From the NCBI GenBank assembly GCA_902826115.1, contig CADEDO010000011.1, positions 1-64,000 on the forward strand: DNA of 64,000 nt, read 5' to 3'. Position numbers and translations under genes: made by a program. Positions 46,953 to 55,506 of the stretch are shown here, piece by piece (positions within the stretch are counted from its first letter, which is position 1; the number at the start of each line of letters is the position of its first letter). The notes under the pieces were generated by a model. That model did no database searches, was not told the DNA's origin, and saw nothing but the letters and a program-made list of their open reading frames with translations. Source of the stretch: an uncultured Nitrosomonas sp. (GTDB lineage Bacteria > Pseudomonadota > Gammaproteobacteria > Burkholderiales > Nitrosomonadaceae).

Positions 46953-48350
46953 TTAGGATGATTTGGCCTGTTTTGCTTTTAATGCGTGACTGGCGAGATT
47001 TTTCCCAAGCTCCCAGATAGAGCCCGGTACTTGATGAGTATCTGCAATCGTTTTAGTAAATGCACTGATGATGTGGTCCCGGTCTTTCTGCGTCAGTATC
47101 AACGGTGGTAACAGTTTGACCACATTCATGCCATGCCCGGCAACCTGGGTCAGTATTCTGTGTTCCTTGAACAGCGGAATAGTGATCATCTGGCAGAATA
47201 ATCCTTTATTGGCTGCTTCCAGCATCACCCACGCGGCTTTCAACGACAAGCTGCTGGGTGATTTGAATTCAATCGCGATCATTGATCCCTTGCCTCTCGC
47301 TTCTTTCAGGAATTCAAATTGACCTGTCAGCGCATTTAACCGGTTGATGATATCCGCACCAATGATTGCACTGTTTTCCACCAGTTTCTCGGTTCTAACC
47401 ACTTCCAGGCAAGCCAAGCCGGCCGCCATCGCCATATTATTCTTGGAAAATGTCGAGCCATGCACAACCGCACGATCCATACGATTAAACACGCTATCCA
47501 TAATTTGCTGCGTCATCGCCACAGCACCGACCGGCACAAAACCGCCGGATAAAGCCTTTGCCATACAAATCATGTCAGGTTTTACATTCCAGTGTTCAAT
47601 CGCCCAGAATTTCCCAGTACGACCGAGGCCGGTTTGAATTTCATCAGCCACAAACAATGTGCCGTATTTTTTACACAAGCGTTCGACTTCAGGAAGGTAG
47701 TCATCACTTGGGATATTCACGCCTTTGCCCTGAATCGGCTCAACCACGAAAGCTGCCACATCCCGATTGCATAGTGCCTTATCTAGCGCTGCAAGATCAT
47801 TGAAAGGCACAGAACCGCAATCCAGCAGCAGGGGACCAAAGCCGTCGCGGAAAATTTGCTCGCCATTGAGCGAAAGCGCCCCCATCGTCAAGCCATGATA
47901 AGCGTGATCACAACAAATAATTCTGTTGCGCTTGGTGGCATAACGGGCAAATTTTATCGCGGCCTCAACCGCCTCCGTACCGGAATTGCAAAAGAACACT
48001 CTTTCCAGGTTATCCGGCGTGGTAGTCAGAATCTCTTTTGCCAGCAAGCCGCTCAGTATGGAAACATCGAGTTGCACCAGATCGGGCATTTCGAGAGACA
48101 ATACCTCTTTCAGGGCATTGATGATCGTCGGGTGGTTGCGGCCAAATGCATAAACCCCAAAACCACTCAGCAAATCGAGATATTCGTTATCATTCTCGTC
48201 ATATAAATATTGGCCGACAGCCCGCTGATAATTCCGATCATAACCAATCGTTTTTAAAACCCTGACCATCTGAGCATTCAGATAATGCTCGTGCAGATCA
48301 AATTTATCCGTACGATGCTGTGACAACAGATTGGCTATACTAAAAGACAT
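46953..48350 (-). CDS. Class III aminotransferase, possibly HpnO (hopanoid)
   Basis: A PLP-dependent class III (acetylornithine/4-aminobutyrate-like) aminotransferase of 465 residues. The PLP pocket is FCNSGTEAVEAAIKFAR, the Asp-glutamine region is LFVADEIQTGLGRTG, and the lysine is in CMAKALSGGFVPVGAV. The sequence around YLDLLSGFGVYAFGRNHP and the long C-terminal tail resemble HpnO, which makes aminobacteriohopanetriol, but no other hopanoid gene is in the window. The alternative is a generic aspartate or ornithine-type aminotransferase. Confidence 0.85.
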   Translation of the reverse strand: MSFSIANLLSQHRTDKFDLHEHYLNAQMVRVLKTIGYDRNYQRAVGQYLYDENDNEYLDLLSGFGVYAFGRNHPTIINALKEVLSLEMPDLVQLDVSILSGLLAKEILTTTPDNLERVFFCNSGTEAVEAAIKFARYATKRNRIICCDHAYHGLTMGALSLNGEQIFRDGFGPLLLDCGSVPFNDLAALDKALCNRDVAAFVVEPIQGKGVNIPSDDYLPEVERLCKKYGTLFVADEIQTGLGRTGKFWAIEHWNVKPDMICMAKALSGGFVPVGAVAMTQQIMDSVFNRMDRAVVHGSTFSKNNMAMAAGLACLEVVRTEKLVENSAIIGADIINRLNALTGQFEFLKEARGKGSMIAIEFKSPSSLSLKAAWVMLEAANKGLFCQMITIPLFKEHRILTQVAGHGMNVVKLLPPLILTQKDRDHIISAFTKTIADTHQVPGSIWELGKNLASHALKAKQAKSS

Positions 48351-48421
48351 TCATGACCTCTGCGTTTGAAAAAACATCGCCAGCATAGCGGCGACTAATA
48401 TCCATGAGTTCCGGGAAAGAG

Positions 48422-48450
48422 AAAAAACTGATGCCGCTCATCGGCGGCAT
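48422..48450 (-). terminator. Rho-independent terminator
   Basis: ATGCCGC (48431-48437) pairs with GCGGCAT (48444-48450) around a 6-base loop. On the minus strand the hairpin is followed by CAG and then TTTTTT (48422-48427). It would end a transcript from the Mut7-C gene and isolates the aminotransferase gene downstream. Confidence 0.8.
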
Positions 48451-48742
48451 TACCATAACCATCTAAGTGTAAATCGATCATACCATTCATCTGTTTCATT
48501 TGATGCGCAAAAAACACAATGATTCCCGCATATTTATTAATAATTGGCTGACACGACATTGCTTAAATGCTTCGGCGCGATTCTGACGTAAAGGCACGGG
48601 AAATTCAACTACATGCGCGATACTATTGGCATGCCAAACACTGATAACCACTGGCGTGGCTAGTAATCTCTGCCAAGATTGAGCACGCATGAAATCCGCT
48701 TAGCACGCCGCAATCCAAGACAAACCCAATAACACAATAAGC
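48451..48742 (-). other. Intergenic stretch, possible gene remnant
   Basis: Together with the terminator, the 392 bases between the aminotransferase start and the Mut7-C stop contain no convincing gene. On the minus strand an open frame of 64 codons (48496-48690) sits just after the Mut7-C gene and before the terminator, but it has no clear ribosome binding site and no motif I recognise. It may be a decayed piece of a gene or chance. Confidence 0.3.
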
Positions 48743-49489
48743 TTATGATGTTTTGGTACAAAATTCACCAACCAGACGCATCACTCGAGCACAATGACTT
48801 CCTTGCCAGTAGACATGCTCGCAAGCAGAGCAGATTAAAAATCTGTCATAGTGTAGTTTTGTCAGTGGCTGCAAGCAGTGCTCGATTTTTTGTTTCTCGA
48901 TTTCCACCAGTTTTCCATTGCAGTGTGAGCAACGCGTCAATGGATTGATTAAAGAATATAGATCAAATCTTTTCAGAACTTCTTGAGTCTGCAGCTTGGG
49001 ATCATCTGCCCGCACAAAATATCCGTGCATAATGATTTTTCGTTGTAGTAATGAGCGATCGCGAGTGAGCACTGTGCGTTGTTGCTCACTGGCAATGGCT
49101 GCCACAGTGCCATCATCGTAGTCATTTCGATACAAACAATCGAATCCCAGCAATCTCAAATAACGCGTTAGCTTGCCAAGATTGGCATCGACTATAAATA
49201 ACCGGGGATATGGCGATTCCGGGCGCAGCTGCAACGGTAATTTCACTTCAGGATTCCCAGAAGCTGGATAAACCTGGATAACATCATTAGCCTGCACAAT
49301 GTAATGAAAGTCCACTGCCAGGCCATTGACCAGAATCAACTCAATTTCCGTGTGCGGTACGTTAAAAGCTTCGATCACATCCTTGACCGAAGCTTTTCGA
49401 TCAAGTCCATGAACAATTTCTGCATCAACCAGAGTGGGCGCAATAAAATCATTCAGTGACTGATAAAAACGTAGTCGAATCTGAGCCAT
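48743..49489 (-). CDS. MoaD/ThiS-like domain fused to Mut7-C RNase domain
   Basis: A 248-residue two-domain protein. Residues 1-80 are a beta-grasp ubiquitin-like domain (MAQIRLRFYQSL... DVIQVYPASGNPEVKL) without the C-terminal Gly-Gly of active sulfur carriers. Residues about 95-180 are a PIN-like Mut7-C RNase domain (LFIVDANLGKLTRYLRLLGFDCLYR, with acidic residues later in TRDRSLL). A zinc ribbon ends it (CSHCNGKL...CSACEHVYW and a further CARV). The family is known as Mut7-C; its RNA target is unknown. Confidence 0.9.
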   Translation of the reverse strand: MAQIRLRFYQSLNDFIAPTLVDAEIVHGLDRKASVKDVIEAFNVPHTEIELILVNGLAVDFHYIVQANDVIQVYPASGNPEVKLPLQLRPESPYPRLFIVDANLGKLTRYLRLLGFDCLYRNDYDDGTVAAIASEQQRTVLTRDRSLLQRKIIMHGYFVRADDPKLQTQEVLKRFDLYSLINPLTRCSHCNGKLVEIEKQKIEHCLQPLTKLHYDRFLICSACEHVYWQGSHCARVMRLVGEFCTKTS

Positions 49490-49613
49490 TGCTAGTTCTT
49501 CATCAAATAAAAAAATTGAATCAAAACAAGGAGTCTAATCTGAAAAAATTCAGCCAAATAGGATTAGTAGACAGCTAGTCTAAACACTATTTTAGTATCA
49601 AGGTTAATCTGGT

Positions 49614-49627
49614 TTGATCAAGATCAA
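49614..49627 (+). promoter_or_regulatory. FNR/Anr-type regulator site
   Basis: TTGATCAAGATCAA is an exact match to the FNR consensus TTGAT-N4-ATCAA. It lies 89 bases before the lipoprotein start. If bound at position -41.5, transcription would begin near 49662, and TAATCT at 49650-49655 would be the -10. The 226-base region between the Mut7-C gene and the lipoprotein otherwise shows nothing. Confidence 0.7.
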
Positions 49628-49715
49628 TATTGTACCTATCGGTACCCGGTAATCTGTTAACCGCAATAACAGGAAGGTTTTACTTTTCAATCAATAATTA
49701 ACTAGAAGGCTAGAT

Positions 49716-49907
49716 ATGAGAATTAAGCATTTTTTTGTAGTTACCGCAGTTTTAATTCTAACTGCATGCGGTGGCAAACCCACGGCTCCGGAAACACCTG
49801 ATCCTGAGGCTTATGGAAAGACCATTCAACCTTTCCATCAAATACCTTCCGGTGATCAAGAAGGAGGCGGTAAAGCTAGATCAACTGAAGACAAATCGAA
49901 TTACTAA
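49716..49907 (+). CDS. Small lipoprotein, possibly oxygen-regulated
   Basis: A 63-residue exported lipoprotein: basic n-region MRIKHF, hydrophobic core, lipobox LTAC with Cys18. The mature part is only 46 residues, hydrophilic, with Pro and Gly (KPTAPETPDPEAYGKTIQPF) and a charged C-terminal tail. The ribosome binding site is AGAAGG, about 8 bases upstream. An FNR-type site upstream suggests induction at low oxygen. I cannot name the family. Confidence 0.8.
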   Translation: MRIKHFFVVTAVLILTACGGKPTAPETPDPEAYGKTIQPFHQIPSGDQEGGGKARSTEDKSNY

Positions 49908-49913
49908 ACGCTG

Positions 49914-49967
49914 ATCAGTGTTCTTTAGCAAAAAATCACAAGCAAATTTAAGCGACAGAACACTGAT
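49914..49967 (+). terminator. Weak hairpin terminator after the lipoprotein
   Basis: ATCAGTGTTCT (49914-49924) pairs perfectly with AGAACACTGAT (49957-49967), followed by TTT. The loop is 32 bases, unusually long, so it may be a terminator or a processed 3' structure. Confidence 0.45.
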
Positions 49968-49989
49968 TTTCCAACTACTCACTCGTTAT

Positions 49990-50112
49990 TCACATCATCG
50001 AATCCACCTGAACTTCTAAGTTTTCCAGTTCACAAACTGTATTAACACGCACGCAATCCGATGCACTGCCAACTCTGTCAGCAAATTCAGCACTGACTAT
50101 TGCGTGGTCCAT
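49990..50112 (-). CDS. Possible 40-residue ORF overlapping the P450 stop
   Basis: A 40-codon open frame starting at ATG 50112 and ending at TGA 49990 (MDHAIVSAEFADRVGSASDC...). It overlaps the last 16 bases of the P450 gene in a different frame, as coupled genes do. The composition is acidic and helical-looking with two Cys. No Shine-Dalgarno is visible and no family is recognised, so it may be chance. Confidence 0.3.
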   Translation of the reverse strand: MDHAIVSAEFADRVGSASDCVRVNTVCELENLEVQVDSMM

Positions 50113-51377
50113 GCCAGATCATATGATTCCGGGAAAGGTCCTGATTTATAATCAATATCACCCTTTGGCTCAACTCCTTGCTTTATTAATACCTGGCGCA
50201 CCATTTCCGGAATCATGACCATTCCAACGTAACGTCCCAGGCACTCGTGACTACCAAAACCAAAATGAAAATAGTTATACCAATTGCGTTGCGGAATAAA
50301 TGCTTCCGGCGATTCAAAAGCACGTTCATCGAAGGTTGCCGATAGCGTTACAGGCAAAACATAAGTACCCGCCCGTAAAACAGTTTCATAGTTAGTACCT
50401 TTCGCTGCCGTGTAATCACTGACCGTAGTACGAAACAAATATGAAGTGATCGGAACAAATCGCAAAGCTTCCCAGACAATCCCATCAAATTCAGTTAGAT
50501 CGCTCTTCTGAGCCGCCGTTTGCGCCGCCACCAGCCATTCTTTATGCTGAAATAAATATTGCAGCACTTGAGCAACGGCCTGCGAAGTGGTTTCAATCGC
50601 GCCAATCAATAATCCACCCGCATTGACCCCCAAACGCTTAATATCAAAGTCCAGTTCTTTCGCAAAACTGGTACGCAACATTCTAGTCACAATATCATCC
50701 TCTAACCTGATGATGGTTGAGAATGTCAATTTCTCAAGCTTAACCGCCAACAATCGTTTCCCGATGAGCATGGTGATATAGTCACCCAATTTCTTGGATG
50801 TCTCGGCATGGCGGTCTACAATTTTTTGGTATAGTTCTGGCGAAACGATATCAAAAGGCTGGTTATGAAAGGTATCATATTGATTCCAATAGGACCATTC
50901 GATCAAATCACTTCTTTTTGCACCGGTTAACCCAAAATATTTTTGCACCAGTGTCGCAGGAACCATGCGGCAAAAATCATTCACAACTTCAATGTTGCCA
51001 TTGGCTTGATTCAGAATTCCTTTGGCAATATCGGCCACCATGTCGCGAACCCTGGGAATATCATCACGACTCAGCATGAACTGCATGAGTGACTTTTCAC
51101 GCGTATGCAACGCATCATCATCATGCGCCATCAGGTAATTATCCATCTTAGGAACATAGGGCTGGACAGTAAAAACCTTGGGCATATTCAAAATTTCCCT
51201 GACATCGTCAAAGCGGGTAACCAAGGTACACTTTGGCGTGACAAGAATAGGTCGCTTAGCACGCAATTCCTTAAAAAATGGTAACGGCTCTGTATCCATC
51301 CACCGACGAACCAATGGAAACTTATCCGCTTCAGCTGCCGCATCATACTGGTCAAGATAGCTTGTACTTGTATTCAT
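50097..51377 (-). CDS. Cytochrome P450
   Basis: A 426-residue soluble P450. The haem-binding loop is HFGFGSHECLG with ligand Cys379, the K-helix ExxR is EALR at 303-306, and the I-helix oxygen pocket is LLIGAIETTSQAV, so acid and Thr are kept. Neither a ferredoxin nor a reductase gene adjoins. The ATG at 51377 (MNTSTSYLDQYDAAAE) has a strong ribosome binding site (AAGGAG, 8 bases upstream). It starts 46 bases after the stop of the di-heme gene and almost certainly shares its transcript. The substrate is unknown; a role with the di-heme protein is likely. Confidence 0.95.
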   Translation of the reverse strand: MNTSTSYLDQYDAAAEADKFPLVRRWMDTEPLPFFKELRAKRPILVTPKCTLVTRFDDVREILNMPKVFTVQPYVPKMDNYLMAHDDDALHTREKSLMQFMLSRDDIPRVRDMVADIAKGILNQANGNIEVVNDFCRMVPATLVQKYFGLTGAKRSDLIEWSYWNQYDTFHNQPFDIVSPELYQKIVDRHAETSKKLGDYITMLIGKRLLAVKLEKLTFSTIIRLEDDIVTRMLRTSFAKELDFDIKRLGVNAGGLLIGAIETTSQAVAQVLQYLFQHKEWLVAAQTAAQKSDLTEFDGIVWEALRFVPITSYLFRTTVSDYTAAKGTNYETVLRAGTYVLPVTLSATFDERAFESPEAFIPQRNWYNYFHFGFGSHECLGRYVGMVMIPEMVRQVLIKQGVEPKGDIDYKSGPFPESYDLAWTTQ

Positions 51378-51423
51378 TGCATTGCTCCTTTGCATATAAG
51401 GATCGTTAAATAAATTACCTTGA

Positions 51424-53481
51424 TTACAGGGTCTTAAGATATTCCAGCAAATCCAGTTTTTCATCTTTGGTGAGTGGTTTCAGCACCTTTCCATTTAGCT
51501 GCGCGGTCTTGCCGGATGCGTATTCGTGGCCGGCATTACTGTTGCCTTTCAAACTGGTATCAAAGGTAGATCCCTTGTATCCGCTACTTTTCAAGCCTAC
51601 TTTTGCGGGATCGAATTCACGTGATCCGACTTGGAACTGATCAGGGCGATATTCGCCATCTTCGGGATCACCTTCACGCTTCTTTGGCAACAATAAATCA
51701 TATAATGTAGGAACTGAACCATTGTGCAGATATGGAGCGGTCGCCCAGATGCCATTTAAGGAGCGCGCTTTGTAAGCATTTAACGAAGCAAGCGGACTGG
51801 CGGTAGTGTCCGGATCATAGTTACCTTGCTTAATGGAAGACTTAATTTCATTATGAAAGAAAGCCTTGGTGATATCCACAATCCAGTCTGTCCATCGCTG
51901 AAAGAACCATTTATCGGGATCCGGGGTAGCAACCACGTTGAGTGTTGCTTTGGTCAGCAAGGCGGCAACCGGTGCTTTACGGTCCAGCAGAATATCGCCA
52001 ACTTCAAGACCCACGTATTGATTCCGCAGAATACCGGAATATCCCTGCGCATTGATGCTGTTCTCGGACATGCGTGGATCGGTTCCGACATCACTTACCC
52101 TCGACATATTGGCAATGATACGACGATCAGGATCGGCACGATCAATCCGGGCATGGCAACTGACACAATATTCATTAAATATTGATTCGCCTCGAGAAGC
52201 ACGTTGCTGATCGATCGATCCCAAGATATCCTGCGGCCACACAGGTGATTGTAATTTTTGCAGGTGGGATTCAATTTTGCGCAAATTATGCACATCCACC
52301 GATGAGGCAAAGCTGACTTGAGTAATGCCCGAAGATTGCCCGCCGATCAGCGTGGACAGATTCGCTCTTTTGGCTTCTTGCCAATCTAATGTTCCAAATA
52401 CTCCAATGACTTCGCCCGTATTACGCCCAACCGGCCCCAATCCGGCATTGGCCGCCAAACCATTCCATTGCACATAATCATGCTGCGGAATATCCCATAA
52501 GAACGGATAACTGACGGGGGCATCAGCCGGATTAAACAATTCTTTACGTAATCTGCCTAACTGCCATTTCGTCAGAGTTTTACTCAGGCGTTCAACCACA
52601 TGATCGCGCTGTTCACCTGACAGCACCTTGTCGGTATCTTGCACGATCTTGTCGAGATCCTGATCCGATAATTGATCATCGCGCATGATCTTGCGATCAC
52701 GCAACAGCTCTCTGAGTTCTTTTTCGTTAATAAGATGCTCAAGCACCCGGTTATAAATGCGCCCGAACGCATCCAGTCGTGCGAAACCATAGGGAGTCGG
52801 GCTACGATTGACAATGGTGTAGCTGGTAATGCGTTGCTCATATTTTTCCAAATCAGCCAATACTTCCGCCTCTGATTTGTAATGTCCGCTCGCCAATACA
52901 TTTTTAACAAACCGCCCCCGGGTCGCTTCATTCTCGCGCGTATATCGCAAGGCCTTGGCAAGGTCAATCATGATATTTTCCATATCAGCGCTGGCCGGAC
53001 CGCCATCAATACGAATACCGACACCGTTATAATTGATTTGTCCGGTATGGCAAGCCGCACAAGTCAACCCCACATAATCTTTTCCTTTGTAGGTGTCTTT
53101 GACCCAGCCGACTGGCAAAGCATCCGGGTTACCAGAAGTCGCTTTCTGCGGCAGGTAGCGATACGCATTCATATTCTCAGAAGAACGAAAAGGCTCTGAT
53201 TTCTCTGCTTTTTCCAATGCTAGAAAGAAATCATACGGCATCAAGTTAGACCCTTGCGTGGTATTATAGAACCACATGCTGTCTGCGGTATCCCAGCCCT
53301 GCTCAAGGTATTTGATCGACGTATAACTATCGCCAAACTGATCTTGCTTAACCGTTGCCGCACCACGATCGGGCTCAGTCTCAGGAATTAACGTGCAGGC
53401 AGATATTCCAAGGAAAGAAAACACTACTACTGAAATTAGAAGCAGAAGTTGTTTTCCAGACGACACAAAATATTGTTTCAC
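51424..53481 (-). CDS. Di-heme cytochrome c peroxidase-like lipoprotein (RoxA/OdsA-like)
   Basis: A 685-residue exported di-haem protein. The signal peptide ends in lipobox GISAC (Cys29). Covalent haem sites are CAACH (141-145) and CVSCH (439-443). A conserved YLHNGSVPTLYDLLLP block near 595 is typical of the cytochrome c peroxidase/MauG group; the length matches the large subfamily holding rubber oxygenase RoxA and the Pseudomonas oleate dioxygenase/diol synthase, far longer than classic CcpA (about 330). Start is GTG 53481 after AAGGGG; the longer TTG frame to 53499 has no such site. It is followed directly by the P450 gene. Probable oxygenase or peroxidase acting on a hydrophobic substrate. 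Confidence 0.9.
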   Translation of the reverse strand: MKQYFVSSGKQLLLLISVVVFSFLGISACTLIPETEPDRGAATVKQDQFGDSYTSIKYLEQGWDTADSMWFYNTTQGSNLMPYDFFLALEKAEKSEPFRSSENMNAYRYLPQKATSGNPDALPVGWVKDTYKGKDYVGLTCAACHTGQINYNGVGIRIDGGPASADMENIMIDLAKALRYTRENEATRGRFVKNVLASGHYKSEAEVLADLEKYEQRITSYTIVNRSPTPYGFARLDAFGRIYNRVLEHLINEKELRELLRDRKIMRDDQLSDQDLDKIVQDTDKVLSGEQRDHVVERLSKTLTKWQLGRLRKELFNPADAPVSYPFLWDIPQHDYVQWNGLAANAGLGPVGRNTGEVIGVFGTLDWQEAKRANLSTLIGGQSSGITQVSFASSVDVHNLRKIESHLQKLQSPVWPQDILGSIDQQRASRGESIFNEYCVSCHARIDRADPDRRIIANMSRVSDVGTDPRMSENSINAQGYSGILRNQYVGLEVGDILLDRKAPVAALLTKATLNVVATPDPDKWFFQRWTDWIVDITKAFFHNEIKSSIKQGNYDPDTTASPLASLNAYKARSLNGIWATAPYLHNGSVPTLYDLLLPKKREGDPEDGEYRPDQFQVGSREFDPAKVGLKSSGYKGSTFDTSLKGNSNAGHEYASGKTAQLNGKVLKPLTKDEKLDLLEYLKTL

Positions 53482-53856
53482 GATAATTCCCCTTTTCAAT
53501 TTGAATTAGATCAGTCAGTATTATTCGGAACAAGAAACTATAAACAAATCAATCTTGGTTTGAGTCTGCAAATAGGTTTGCAGCATTTTCCCATTCCTAA
53601 CATTACATAACCCTGGATTATCCTTCTTTGAGGTTTACGCTGATACTTCAGCCTTGATGAGCGACACTACTCCCCTTACGTATTCTAATAGCACCCGATT
53701 ATATTAAGAATTAGCTGCATATAACAGCAATACCACTCACTTTCGGAAAACTCTTTTAGAATCACTGGCTATTTGCCAATCACTCTATTGCTGGTTAACA
53801 TAAATAAGCCATTATAAACACAGCAGCAGGAAACCATCGCGAAAAAATACTTCTTC
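53482..53856. other. Divergent intergenic region
   Basis: 375 bases between the di-haem gene (minus) and the nucleotidase (plus). It is AT-rich. TATAGT on the minus strand near 53535-53545 is a possible -10 for the di-haem gene, without a good -35. I see no other gene or repeat in it. Confidence 0.35.
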
Positions 53857-55332
53857 GTGTTACAAACCATCTGTCTTTTTTTCATCATCACCGCTTGCAG
53901 CACGCTCCCTTCGACTGGTGTTGATGAGAATAGAATTCATGTGACGATTGTTCATTTCAACGATATTTACGAAATCACACCAATCAGTGGCGGTCTGGAA
54001 GGAGGGATCGCGCGAGTGGCGACCTTACGCAATCAGTTGCTGACTCGCAATCCAAACACGATTACTACACTAGGCGGGGATCTTTTTAGCCCTTCTGCCG
54101 TTGGCACCGCATCCTATCAGGGCGATCGTTTAGCTGGGCGACAAATGGTCGATGTGATGAATCATTTCGGACTTAATTACGCTACTTTCGGCAATCATGA
54201 ATTTGATATCAAAGAAAATCAATTCAAGCAACGCTTGCAGGAAGCTAAATTTACCTGGATATCCAGCAATGTTCTCAATGCAGATGGCCGATCTCTTTCA
54301 AATGTCCATCAAAATCTCATCATTCCATTCACCGATAAGAAAAGTGGCAAATCATTCAAAATAGGTATTTTCGGGCTGACACTGACAACCAATAAACCAG
54401 ACTACATCAGTTATACCGATCCACTGACAACGGCTGGCAATCAAGTACGGCAACTGGCAAAAACTGCAGATTTTATTATCGCATTGACTCACCAAACTAT
54501 GGATGACGACATTCAGTTGTTACAAGCCTACCCACAAATTGCATTACTGCTCGGCGGTCATGAACATACTAATTTTCAGAACTGGCGCGGCAATTTCACT
54601 CCATTGCTTAAAGCGGACGCCAATGTACGCTCAGTTTATGTGATCGATATTTATTACCATCTTCAAACTGGAAAAACAGAAATCAAGCCCACTTTTGTGC
54701 CTATCAACGATACCCTAACTGAAGATACCACCGTTAAAGCAGTCGTTGATCAATGGATGAAAATCGCTTTCGATGCTTTCCGCGAGCAGGGTTTTCAACC
54801 CGAACAGGTGGTTGCCATCACTAAAGAATCGTTGGATGGATTAGCATCCAACGTGCGCAGCACTTCGACCAACCTGACTCAACTCATTGCTCAAAGTATG
54901 CTACGGGCTTATCCTGACACCGACCTATCTATCTACAACAGCGGCTCGATTCGTATTGATGATATCCTGCCGGTCGGCAATATCACTGTTTACGATGTCA
55001 TTCGTATATTACCCTTTGGAGGTAATGTACAACTGGCCTCGATAAAAGGTCATTTATTGATAAAAATACTGAATCAAGGAATCGCTAATACGGGCACCGG
55101 CGGCTTTCTGCAATCAGCAAACACTCAATATATTAATAATACTTGGCATATCAATCATGCTTCGATTGATCCTCAAAAAGCCTACAAACTGGCCATAAAC
55201 GACTTTCTGGCTTCCGGAAAAGAGCAGGGACTGAGTTATCTCAATGCCAACAATAAAAATTTTGTTATTATTAATCAAGGCAAAAAGCAGGATATCCGTC
55301 AGCTAGTCATTGATCAATTGAAAATAAATTAA
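53857..55332 (+). CDS. 5'-nucleotidase/UshA family metallophosphatase lipoprotein
   Basis: A periplasmic 5'-nucleotidase of about 490 residues. N-terminal metal ligands are in IVHFNDIYEI (H-x-N-D), GGDLFSP, FGNHEFD (GNHE) and LGGHEHT; the C-terminal nucleotide domain has LSIYNSGSIRIDDI. A lipobox IITAC follows a hydrophobic stretch. The only conventional start is GTG 53857, which leaves no positively charged n-region. Upstream in frame are codons for AKKYFF, preceded by ATC at 53836 and a GGA, so the true start is uncertain. Confidence 0.88.
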   Translation: MLQTICLFFIITACSTLPSTGVDENRIHVTIVHFNDIYEITPISGGLEGGIARVATLRNQLLTRNPNTITTLGGDLFSPSAVGTASYQGDRLAGRQMVDVMNHFGLNYATFGNHEFDIKENQFKQRLQEAKFTWISSNVLNADGRSLSNVHQNLIIPFTDKKSGKSFKIGIFGLTLTTNKPDYISYTDPLTTAGNQVRQLAKTADFIIALTHQTMDDDIQLLQAYPQIALLLGGHEHTNFQNWRGNFTPLLKADANVRSVYVIDIYYHLQTGKTEIKPTFVPINDTLTEDTTVKAVVDQWMKIAFDAFREQGFQPEQVVAITKESLDGLASNVRSTSTNLTQLIAQSMLRAYPDTDLSIYNSGSIRIDDILPVGNITVYDVIRILPFGGNVQLASIKGHLLIKILNQGIANTGTGGFLQSANTQYINNTWHINHASIDPQKAYKLAINDFLASGKEQGLSYLNANNKNFVIINQGKKQDIRQLVIDQLKIN

Positions 55333-55420
55333 GCGGATCGCAAGCAGAATTGCAAAAGATCATTCATGAAATGACTCTCTTCCATAACGCATATTCATAG
55401 AAAAACAAACCTTTTTCGAG

Positions 55421-55426
55421 TATAAT
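55421..55426 (+). promoter_or_regulatory. Possible carA promoter -10
   Basis: TATAAT at 55421-55426 is a perfect -10 hexamer, about 80 bases upstream of carA. No good -35 is at the right spacing. The leader can form a weak hairpin (TAGGGT 55442-55447 with ACCCTA 55463-55468). Confidence 0.4.
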
Positions 55427-55506
55427 TTAGTGCTCAAAAGCTAGGGTATGCAAAATTAATTGACCCTATTTCCATATATATCGAGTCAGTATCCAAGGAG
55501 TTCTTT

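Noticed and set aside
48496-48690. 64-codon minus-strand frame between Mut7-C and the terminator
   Set aside because: No ribosome binding site, motif or family; noted only as a possible remnant.
55442-55468. Hairpin in the carA leader as a PyrR or attenuator element
   Set aside because: The stem is only 6 bp, followed by a short T stretch, and no PyrR-binding sequence is visible.
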